Positions 21,175 to 30,890 of a DNA stretch of 64,000 nucleotides are shown here, one piece after another. The stretch comes from Brachypodium distachyon (taxonomy: Eukaryota; Streptophyta; Magnoliopsida; Poales; Poaceae): the NCBI RefSeq assembly GCF_000005505.3, contig NC_016131.3:73263855-73327854 (forward strand). Reading direction: 5' to 3'. The notes under the pieces are model-generated. The model searched no databases and was not told the origin of the DNA. It saw only the letters and a program-made list of their open reading frames with translations. The stretch's first letter is position 1. Every line of letters begins with the position of its first letter. The translations under genes were made by a program, and so were the position numbers.

Positions 21175-22863
21175 TGAACATTCCTTGTTATTTTTGCAAA
21201 CACAAGTTTTCTCAAGTGTTTTTTGTTTTCGTGTGCAGCAGTATAAAAATCTTCGTTAATAATCGATTCTGCAGATCTCCGTAAGTATCTGCCACAGTCG
21301 TGAAGAAATCATCGCCCGATGACCGGAATTACATAATCACTGCAAACAATATTTGGGGGAATCGGAGAAGGCGCAATCGTTTTTTTGAAAGTGAAAGACG
21401 CAATCGTTATTTGAAGAAGAGCAGAAGACAAGCCTTGGTGTATAGTCGTGTTTCTACGGTTCTCGATCTCGGAAGAATATCACCGAGCTTGCAAATTTGT
21501 AGTTTTTGAGAATTTGCATAAATTAAAACGGTACTCTGTAATTTCGATGCCAGTTTATGACGTCGTTGCACTGAACTGTTTTGCGTCCTAAAAACATTGA
21601 GAACGTGCAAACTCGGCAAAATTGGTGTATTCGGCGTGGTCGGGTACGTTTGGTTTCTGGCCAAAGCTGGGTTCACCAACTTTTTGGCACGCCCGCGACA
21701 TTCGGGCACTGCTTGGATGGTAACCAACAAATTGGCCAGCCCAGTCCAGCCTGACGGTGGCCGTGCATTTTTTCGCCAACCTGCTCAAAGAATTGGCTGC
21801 CATATCCCGCTGCTGTTTCTTCTCCTCAATGGCGGAGGTGGTCACCGGTGCTGGGGTGGTCGCAGGTGGTGGGTAACCACAAAAATGGAACCAGCGGAGC
21901 TCCGGCAACACAACGACGCCGTCAGCTTGTCCGGCAGCTCGATCTCGGATGGCTGGCCGAGGTGGCCGAAGGCTTGTACAGCCATACAGGGCCCACAGGG
22001 GAATGGCCGATGTTTGAGAAGAACACGAAATTTGCGAGGCATGGTCAATGAATCAGTAAATCGATCAGGGCGTCTTGTTCCTGGAGGAGTGTAGAGGTTC
22101 TAATGCGATTGAATTGCACAGTTCTGTCTCCACTGCCGGTCTTCAGCAACGGCAGCAAAGTTCGCGGTGGCAGCGCGGAACAAATCCAATGCGACGGTGA
22201 GGCACAGGCCAGAATTGACAGCCACGAGGACGAGGGTAGTGACGGGAGCAGGAGACTGCGAGATTTCCCCAATCGTTGTTTACGTGAACGCCGAAGTAAA
22301 AAAACTGGGAATCGGAACGTCAGAATTGCAACAGCACCTTTGGTTGACGTGAACGCATTGGCAAATCGTTGATTGATGTCCTTTGTTTTTTATCTCCTTC
22401 ATTATACATCGATTGGTCCCCTTAATTATACCAACTTGATTGATGTCCTTGTTTGTTCTTGACATTTTGGCTCTAAACCAAATACAAGCATGAATTTTAC
22501 CAATTTTTTGCATATGCAATGGTTACAATCCAAACTACAACAACTTGCCAATATTTTGGTCATGATCATGTTTTGGTCGTGCCAATATTTTAGAGATTTC
22601 GTGACCCTAAGTCAGAAACAACTGTGGAACTCAGCAAAAAGACATGCGTCTTCATCTACTGATCCTAACAAAAATTGAATTAATGACCGATTTATTTATT
22701 CCATTGTGTGTCATATACCATCTACATCTCCGTCATTGCCATGTCGGAAGAGGTTGATGTGGTTCATGACTGCGCAACTTGATGACAAATGTTGAAGATT
22801 GGTAGCTTGGACAAGTTTTTTTTTTCAAAGTTGAAAGTTATCACGTCAGTCGGAATGTGAAAA
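21175..22863. other. Intergenic, 1.7 kb, nothing firmly recognised
   Basis: Probably the tail of the non-coding transcript, then mixed sequence. A 165-codon plus-strand frame at 21597-22094 overlaps open frames on the other strand, has no domain resemblance, and is not annotated. AT-rich after 22370. Confidence 0.4.
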
Positions 22864-23160
22864 TTGGAAGAACAATCGTTGAAAGTTACTCGTGAGAAAA
22901 CTTCATGCAAAGAGATTGAGAAATTGGAAGAAAAAACTTTGAAAGTTACCCGTGAGAAAACTTCATGTGAAGTGATCGAGACTCGTAGCGACTCTTGTCG
23001 CCAAGGAGATCCCACACTTCAGCTTGTAATGCCGAGGCATAAGAGGAAGAAGTAGTTTATAGCCGAATCTTCATTTTGTAAGAGGAAGAATAGTGCTTAA
23101 AGAAGACTCGTAGTCCAAGTTGTCCAACTGAAACTTGTGAAAACGAGGCATAGTGAGGAA
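22864..23160. repeat. Degenerate tandem repeats, possible relic of a repetitive protein gene
   Basis: Two ~58-bp copies (about 22862-22920 and 22921-22980) share TTGAAAGTTAC(T/C)CGTGAGAAAACTTCATG. In a 63-codon frame they encode two copies of LKVTREKTSC. A second, weaker duplication links GACTCGTAG...GAGGCATAAGAGGAAG (about 22979-23050) with 23106-23160. Whether it was ever coding is unclear. Confidence 0.6.
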
Positions 23161-24142
23161 ATCTCCATAACGTATTCTCAACTTGCCAGTTTGACACTGT
23201 CTCACTCGCCCCAACCACGAGCACCGTCATACCGCCACTACCTCTTTGGTGTTGCTGGTTGCCACACCTCCCATGCTCTCGTCCTGCCATTACCATTGTC
23301 TTGAAAACCAAACATGGTCGCTTGCTCATAGTATTACTTCGCTATCCTTCCTTCTTCTTTTTTTGGAACTAGGAGCGAGCTCCCGATTTCAATTAAGAAA
23401 TCACCGTACAGATTAGGTGTTTCGAAGTTCAAAAGGAAAAGCAACAATCACCGGGAAACCCCCGGACGGCACACATTAACAAATACAGCGCTCTTGCTAC
23501 CCAAATTACAGGATCAACAGCAAAAGTACCAAACACAACAAAAATACCAAGACACAACAGCGCTCTTCCATTTTATTTTCAATGGTACCATTGTATTCAA
23601 TCATCTTTTTTTACACCTTTCGCCGTCTCCTTATGTTGTGTCTTGGCTGTACTTCTACACCAAGCCTTTGCGCTCAAATAAGGCTCGATTATTATTGTCT
23701 TTTCTCATAACACCATTATAATTGAAGATGTGAGCTAATGCTCCCCAGCAAAAAAAATTTGGCACCATCAACAAAATAGTTTTCAGGAATCATTTAAAAA
23801 TACTACTCTCTGCGATTTTAAATTATTTGTTATTGTTTTAGTTCAAATTTCATCTCGCCGATCCTAAATTATTGTCGTTGTTTAGTTCATATTGGAGTAA
23901 AAGCGCAAAACACATGCCACCGTTAATTAACAGTTACGAACTCTCGGTTCCCAAATCTAGCCCGAACCCAAACTCCAGTCGAAATTCCGAAGCGCCCTTC
24001 GGGCCCAAACCCAGCAGGCTCAATAGTCGACCTTCGAGTTCGAGCCCAAAGCGACCGAACCCACAACACTCGCCCCAACCACACACCGCACCAGACCCGG
24101 ACAACCCATCGTCGACCTCGCCGGCGACAGACAAGGCGAAAC
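23161..24142. other. Intergenic; retroelement-tail-like segment, MITE remnant and NDUFB7 promoter
   Basis: At 23358-23560 a T-run followed by GGAACTAGGAGCGAGCTCC and a shared-looking A-rich stretch resembles antisense tails of grass non-LTR elements; this is a weak call. At 23810-23900 is a decayed MITE (CCTAAATTATTGTCG). The final 150 bp contain GGGCCCAAACC near 24000 and GAGCCCAAAG near 24041, reverse forms of the TGGGC site II element often found in promoters of nuclear mitochondrial-protein genes. Confidence 0.4.
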
Positions 24143-24478
24143 ATGGAGGAGGCGGCGGCGGCGGCCGGCGTGCAGCTGGGCACCTCGAAGCCGCAGATCG
24201 CGACCCAGGCGGAGATGGCGGAGGCGCGCATCCCGATCCCGTACCGCGACCAGTGCGCCCACCTCCTCATCCCGCTCAACAAGTGCCGCGTCGCCGAGTT
24301 CTACCTCCCCTGGAAGTGCGAGCCCGAGCGCCACTCGTACGAGAAGTGCCAGTACGAGCTCGTCATGGAACGGATGCTGCAGATGCAGAAGATCCGCGAG
24401 GCGCAGGGGGGCGCCAAGGTCAAGGGCGGCGCCACCATTGGCGTGCCCCTCATCCCTTCCACCGCAAAGCTCGCCTGA
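24143..24478 (+). CDS. Mitochondrial complex I subunit NDUFB7 (B18), twin CX9C protein
   Basis: A 111-residue single coding exon. This accessory subunit of NADH:ubiquinone oxidoreductase sits on the intermembrane-space side of the membrane arm. It carries a CHCH fold with two CX9C motifs: Cys38/Cys48 (CAHLLIPLNKC) and Cys59/Cys69 (CEPERHSYEKC), linked by RVAEFYLPWK, which is diagnostic for NDUFB7. The C-terminal tail is Lys/Gly-rich. There is no cleavable presequence, as expected for proteins imported by the MIA pathway. Length agrees with other plant homologues. A 3' UTR intron is possible: a donor-like CAG/GTGATT at 24508 and an acceptor-like CACAG at 26627; this is inference. Confidence 0.95.
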   Translation: MEEAAAAAGVQLGTSKPQIATQAEMAEARIPIPYRDQCAHLLIPLNKCRVAEFYLPWKCEPERHSYEKCQYELVMERMLQMQKIREAQGGAKVKGGATIGVPLIPSTAKLA

Positions 24479-27214
24479 TCCGGTCCCTGCCCGATCTGGA
24501 TGATTCAGGTGATTGCCTGCTCCTTCTCGTTCATCCCTGTTTCTTTCGAGAATCCGCGTGAATATTAGGTTGATTGGGTGAAGTTCTGATGCCGGGTAGT
24601 TCAATGCATAGGTTAGGGTTTGCGGTAGTTGACCCCTACAGCTGATTGGTACATATTGTATTGAGTTCGACACAATTCATGGAAGCCTGATGCACGTTAA
24701 CAGGCTGGATCTGTAAACCAATGTAAGAGGGAATCTGGGATCAGTTTTCATGTCATACCCCTGCATTTGGATGTTATCTAAACCACTTCTGGTGTTATTT
24801 CGGAGTTGTGTACTATTTGGGATACTATCTGTGAATGTTTGGTGCGCATAGTGCCTTTTAAGTACGCAAAAAGGATTTACATAGCTGAAAAGCTATGGTG
24901 AATTCCTGCTATTCTGCCTGGGGATGTTTAGAGCTTCAAAACTAAATCATGATCTGTAGTTCGTTTTAATGGTTGGTTTTCATGTATTAACGGAGCCTTT
25001 TAATTTTATACTGATCTCAACAGAGGTGGTAGCTGTTTTGATTATATGTGACAGAAGAAAATTAAACTAGTACTTCGTAACCTTATTGGCGAACTTGCTT
25101 GCTAGATTATCGTCTCACTTTTTCTTTGTAAATTCTGCAAGGTATCGCTTCAGCTTTCAGTTTTGCTTTGTTCTATCAATTTAATCAGGTCAAAAGGCTG
25201 CATAAAATTAACCTCAATTTTCTTGGTTGTTCTGAGTTCATTTCATATTGGGACTGGACCAGCTTTTAAGTAACCAGAAGAAAATTAAACTAGTACTTCA
25301 TAAGGCACATATTTCTGTAGAAAACTGTACATGTATCTATTGTTTTCTCTTCTTTTTCTCAAGAATTTATCTTTTTCTCTTTAGACTGGGTGACCCAGGC
25401 CATTCTCACAACCAGTTCTTGCATGAATTCAAAATGCCCAAAGTATCAGCCCTTTCAGGGGCGGAGCCAGGATTGGGCCGAGCCCCAGGCCGTCCCAGGC
25501 CAACTTCGTTGAACAGTGTTAAACAGAGCTGAACAGTGCTAAAAGTATGAAGAAAAACATGCCAACGCCCCAGGCCACAGCCCGGTGTGCCTGGGGCCTG
25601 TCTCCGCCTCTGAGCCCTTTGACTGTTTGACATTATTTCTTGACCATCCTTTACTTAAAAGCAGGTCCGCAACCAACCTCTGGATTCCACAAAATGTTGG
25701 CTTTTCTCTCAATATCACATAGCCATTGAAATGGAATGCTGACACCCGGTCCCCCTGTTTATGTTTTCCTTAACTGCATGGAGGCCCTGTTATCCATCCC
25801 CTTGGAACTGATAGTTTTTTCTCTAAGTGACCTAGCAATGAAGATTGAGAAAATTGTCCCTCAATTCTAATTCTAGATATCGTTCTCCGTCAAAAACTCT
25901 AGATATTGTCTGCTTTCTGCAAATATGGTGTTATATCAATTCAATGATTTACATTTTACATGCCTCTTGCACTAGACTAGAAATGCCAACCACATGAAGT
26001 TTAATACCATATGGCCACTGCTTGAACTTGCTAATAAAAATTTAGGCGTTGCTGTGCTGTCAGGTGTTTTGTTTTTCAAAGTGATGTTCTGCTCAGTCCC
26101 TTGTTTGTGAACTGCAATTTTGAGTGCACACATAAGTTTGATCTTTATAGTGTCCATTTAATGATAATGACCTTCTAGGTGGTTTGTATCCCATGTAAAG
26201 GTATTCACCACAACCTATGGAAGTTCTCATTTTCTTTGAATCGGGCCAACCCTCTTTCCATTACTTTCATATCAGAAATACAGAGTTCACAAACAGCAGG
26301 GGGATACAGGAAAGAGGGAAAGCTAGTTAGGAGTACTAGGAAACCCACTGATTCTTACCCCGTTTCGGTGCAGGAAAACATAAACTGTTTTCGATAAGTA
26401 GAGTATGTTTTAGATCTTTGCTATCCAATAGGACGCCAACATTTTTGCCTCAAGCAGGATCAGAAAACGTAAACTGTTTTCTTGTGTTTCCTATGATAAT
26501 GTTTGGTTCTGTTTTATTCCTTTTATGAGGCCACTCTATGTCTAGAAGTCACTGAGATTGTACTTTATTGTACTGCATGTTTATCATTCAGTCACATTGA
26601 CCAACTGGATTCCTTTTGGATGCACAGGTTTGGTGACTAGAGCATGATGGGCACCATGCCAGGATCATGAATGTTAGTTCTATGAACAAATCATCTGTTT
26701 GAATTTGGCATAAAGTTAACTCCTGTCTTCTACCCCTCTCACTTTCCTCCTTTGGTGAGTACCTTCAGTTTTAATTTGTTGGAATAAGGAATCAGCTGTC
26801 TATGCTCGATGAGTGAAATGACGCCTCGAAGTTTTGAATGCAATTCATGAACTCTGCTTGTGTAGATCTACTTTTATGCAGTAGACGGTTTATAGCATAA
26901 ATATCTGGTCTCAAGCTATTAAACCTTGTGAGACTACTGTTGGTTGTGGATAAGATTCGTCTGTGTTTGTGTGGTTATTTGTATTTACATCTGTTTCTCC
27001 AGCATCGAGAGCCTGCGACCACGCGCAAGGCTTGTTTATGTCTATAGGCGCTGGCCTCAAGTTTCTCTTCTGCTAAATTTGCCGCATATTGTGATGTCAA
27101 CAGCTGAGGGTCAAACGATCTTTTAATGTCCAGATACGGTCACATGCTGCTAACTTGCTAAGCTAGGACTTGGGAGCCATGCATGTATAACGAGTTAACA
27201 ACGTAGTCCAGTCC
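24479..27214. other. Downstream region of NDUFB7, possibly a long 3' UTR intron
   Basis: AT-rich sequence with no second gene. It contains the hAT-type MITE at 25456. GAAGAAAATTAAACTAGTACTTC occurs twice, near 25053 and 25277. At about 26240-26340 is a stretch (CCTCTTTCCATTACTTTCAT) resembling retroelement tails. Confidence 0.4.
25456..25612. mobile_element. hAT-type MITE, 157 bp, with 8-bp target duplication
   Basis: The element begins CAGGGGCGGAGCCAGG and its other end read inward is CAGAGGCGGAGACAGG. It is flanked by a perfect 8-bp direct repeat AGCCCTTT at 25448-25455 and 25613-25620. An 8-bp duplication with CAGGGGCGG-type ends indicates the hAT superfamily. It is too short to encode a transposase. 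Confidence 0.85.
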
Positions 27215-27340
27215 AGCCATAGGTTAGTTAAGCGTGAGCATGGATGCACACATAAGTTGTCCCACCATAGGTTAGTTAAGCTTGTGCAATGTGCATGTAC
27301 TCACACATAATCCCTCCCATGCATCATCATAGGTTAGTTC
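27215..27340. repeat. Three dispersed copies of CATAGGTTAGTT
   Basis: CATAGGTTAGTTAAGC occurs near 27218 and 27266, and CATAGGTTAGTTCGC near 27328, each followed or preceded by CACACATAA phrases. This is a short degenerate tandem array of about 50-60 bp period. Confidence 0.6.
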
Positions 27341-28107
27341 GCTCACGCGACTTGTGAGCTGTGATTGCCTTTGATTGCTTCCTGAACATAAATGCATGAC
27401 TTGTATAGGAACGTTTGTGAGCTGAACTAACCCCACGGGGTTGCCAGTAATTAACAAACCGTTCTCCACTTTGTCGATCGCCACTTGTTTTGACGCAGCT
27501 TCTGCGCATTTGGCAATGGACGACAATGTTGCCGCGACAGTACTAAGAAGGGCATTTGAGCAGGAGCAGAAAGAGGAAATGTCTACTCAGCATGGCTAAA
27601 TGTAATAGAGAGACCTTACCCCCTCCGAAGGAAAAAAATAGACGCTTTTGAGAAACTGATCGACGAAACTCCTATCTTCTGTAACTGAGAAGAAAGCAGC
27701 ATGGCAACGGTTACAGACGTTCAGTCAGTGTTTAGGAACACAGACATGCATGCTGAGAAACCCCAAACGGCGTGCCCTCAGCGATAGAGTTTTCCAATTC
27801 CAATTAAATTCGTGTCCTCAGCGTTAAATGTCTGATTCCGACTCTAAATTTCTGATAGCCGGTAGTAATGCGGGATGCGGAATAGTACTAGTAGAATACA
27901 GAGAGACGTGGAGGACTCATCTGCTAAACCCCGCCTCACGTTGGCGCGAGCCGCCTCCTCCTCCTGCCCCGCGGCCCGAATCCCGGCGCCGCACGGCGGC
28001 CGCGCCTTTAACCCCCCCGCCAGGCCACCTCCCGCTTCCGCTTTGGGGCGGGCGTCCGTGGATTGGGCCGGAAATTAATCAGGCCCTCGTAATTATAAAA
28101 CCCGTAT
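27341..28107. other. Upstream region of the glycosyltransferase gene
   Basis: No gene recognised. GC rises sharply after 27930. An ATTATAAAA string lies at 28092-28100, only about 8 bases before the start codon, too close to be the TATA box for a transcript carrying that ATG. Confidence 0.4.
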
Positions 28108-30321
28108 ATGGCCGCGCCGCCGACGACGCGCGCCGCCAATGAGGGCGGCGGCGGCGCCTGGAAGGAGGAGGGCGGCGGCGCCGGGGCGAGGCGGCTGGCG
28201 ACGGCGGCGCTGTTCCTGGCGGCGGTGGCGCTGCCGTGCCTGGTGCTGTACCGCGCCGTGGCGCCGGCCGGGGTGCTCGTGCAGCCCGCCGCGCTGATGC
28301 CCTGGGCCACGCAGCAGCAGACGGCCGGGGCGCCGCCGCACGACGGCCTCTTCGTCGACGACCTCCAGGTACGTACGTGTATATACGTACGCGGGAACGA
28401 AACGCTCTCCTTCCTCTACGGATTCGTAGTATCAACTATCAAGTCTTGGGTTGCCTCTCGATCACGCCATGCAGCGGTTCTTGGTCAATGATCCTCTCTT
28501 TTCTGCTTCGTTCTTCTCGAGAGACAAACTTGTTACTCCGTATGTTTTTTTGAGAAGTCCGCTGTCATCATGGTTTTCCTTGCGAAAAGCAGGGATTTAC
28601 GGTTCTGTAGATCGTTTCTTCAGTTTTCTCGGTCGTCGCTTAGAATACCCTCGTTACTCCGGCAGCCAATTGCTAGTGGTAGTAAACGTTGTTGCTCGGT
28701 TTGACGGTTAAGTTACTTGCGCAATTTTGGTCCACGATTACCTCGTGGTCATTTTCTTACCAAATTAGCGATCATACAAACAACTGTATTTAAAACGTTA
28801 AAATAATGAATGAGATGATTAATTTACCGACGACCAGGTTATTAGTAGGGTCGGGTTAGTTCCCAAACTGGTATTGCAAAGTGTTATGATCAAATTTGTT
28901 GCTACCTAGGTTTTAATACTATCCATCCAGTGTTTAATTTGATGCAGGGAGTATATATGTTTAGCATGCATGTGACGTGCGTCGTACCCACTTCAATTTC
29001 GTCGTTGTCGGAACTTTCCACAGTTCTATAGCATAGGCAGAGCTCTCCCTTGGCCCATCTCTAATTTTGTCCACTCAATTTCGTCCCAGTGATGCATGTA
29101 ACGTGCCCGCTTCAGTTTCCTCGTGTGAGAATTTTCCACATTTGGTTGCTAGTAGTAGAAAACAAAAAAGATTTCCGCGCATTTCTCTTTCGGACAGCAT
29201 TCCCCCCATTTGTTGGTATACATTGTTTAGGTAGGCGACATTTTTCACGGTACATGCATGCTAATGCTAACAAGTTTTGACTGACCAAGGCGCGCCGGTG
29301 CATGCACGCGTGCAGGAGAGCGACAGCGAGGACGTTCGGCTGGAGCGCGTCCTGCGGTCCGCGGCCATGGCGGACGACACGGTGATCCTGACGACGCTGA
29401 ACTCGGCATGGTCTGCCCCGGGCTCCGTCGTCGACGTCTTCCTCGAGAGCTTCCGGATCGGCGACAACACGCGGCACCTCCTAGACCACCTCGTCATCGT
29501 ATCCCTCGACAACGCCGCCCACCGCCGGTGCAAGCAGATCCACGCGCACTGCCTGGCCGTGGCCACGGACGGCGTCGACTTCTCGGGCCAGAAGAACTTC
29601 ATGACCGACGGGTACCTGAAAATGATGTGGCGCCGCATCGACTTCCTCCGGCAGGTACTCGAGAAGGGGTTCAGCTTCATCTTCACCGACACCGACATCG
29701 TCTGGTTCCGGAGCCCGATCCCTCGGCTCTACGCCGAGGGCGACTTCCAGATCGCCTGCGACCACTTCACGGGCGATCCGGACGACTTGCAAAACTCCCC
29801 CAACGGCGGGTTTGCCTACGTGAGGGCCAACACGGAGACGGTGGAGTTTTACAGGTTTTGGTACGCGGCCAGGGAGAGGCATCCGGGGATGCATGACCAG
29901 GACGTGCTTAACATAATCAAGGGCGACCCTTACGTGGCCCAGATCGGGCTCCGGATCCGGTTCCTCAGCACTGAGTTCTTTGGGGGACTATGCGAGCCCA
30001 GCAGGAACCTCAGCGCCGTCTGCACCATGCACGCTAACTGTTGTGTTGGCTTGCGCCGTAAGGTGGATGATTTGAGCCTCATGCTCCAGGACTGGAGGAG
30101 GTTCATGGCCACAAGGAACCAGGACAGGCTCTTCGTGTCCTGGAGCGTGCCCCGGAATTGCAGGTAATGAATTAACGCGACCCGAGTTATAGAGATTGCC
30201 GTATAGTAGCAGTACTATATTGCTTGCAGAGATGATCCATGAACCCTTCTGAATATGTTTCTTGCATGTCTGATCAATTTGTGTTCACTTTGCATGCAGT
30301 CTGAATAAAGTGGAGGAGTAG
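28108..30321 (+). CDS. GT77-like nucleotide-diphospho-sugar transferase, type II membrane protein
   Basis: Plant family of Golgi glycosyltransferases with the Nucleotid_trans domain (At4g15970-like; DUF271). Exon 1 is 28108-28368 and exon 2 begins at 29316. Residues about 30-52 form a signal-anchor helix (LATAALFLAAVALPCLVLY) after a Gly-rich cytosolic tail. The catalytic domain in exon 2 has VILTTLN, the donor-binding D-x-D motif in FIFTDTDIVWFRSP, NGGFAYVRAN, HDQDVLN and the conserved HANCC. Ending options: reading through to TAA at 30165-30167 gives NCR; splicing at 30163 (CAG/GTAATG) to 30300 gives NCSLNKVEE ending at 30319-30321, 376 residues. Relatives usually have NCS here, so I prefer the spliced form. 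An in-frame TAA just upstream fixes ATG 28108 as the first start. The sugar is unknown. Confidence 0.88.
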
Positions 30322-30502
30322 GGCAAATTAAAGTGGGGGAATACATCTCATTTGGATGGAATGGTTAAGTCGTTGGAGATATGGGGACTGGATTTTTGTG
30401 TTAGCAATTGATTAGCTGGTGACCAAGGACAGACATGGAGGTGTGTAGAGATGTGTCGTTAACAACATTACGAGCTTGTTTGTACCCCCCAGTGCATAGA
30501 TC

Positions 30503-30890
30503 GCTAGTAAGTGACCCTGCTGACTGTCACTGAAAATTTGCCAGCTTATCTCAAGTCATTCCTAAGGTAGGAAGACACAGGAATCAGGTAGTGTTAATTA
30601 TTGAAACCAAATGTAACACCCCTCCTAGAATTTTACAAAAGAAATTAATCTCCCTCAATTTCTCAAATATCTGCAATATTGTCCTCGAAATGGAATTAGG
30701 ATGGGATGAGGATGGTCAGACTCAGACATTTCATTGCTAGTAAGTGACCCTGCTGACTGTCACTGAAAATCCTCGAAATGTAACACCCCTCCTAGAAATG
30801 TAAGGGACCGACATTTCAGAACAAAAAAACAGAGGTTGGGATGAGGATGGTCAGACTCAGACATATACAAATTAATCTCCTCAATTTCTC
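30503..30890. repeat. Shuffled direct duplications downstream of the glycosyltransferase
   Basis: Four phrases occur twice: GCTAGTAAGTGACCCTGCTG (30503, 30736), ATGTAACACCCCTCCTAGAA (30611, 30778), GGGATGAGGATGGTCAGACT (30703, 30838) and AAATTAATCTCC (about 30642, 30869). Order changes between copies, so this is not one simple tandem duplication. Confidence 0.8.

Noticed and set aside
21597..22094. A 165-codon plus-strand frame downstream of the conserved RNA units
   Set aside because: No family resemblance, and the opposite strand is equally open. It starts in AT-rich repeat-like sequence.
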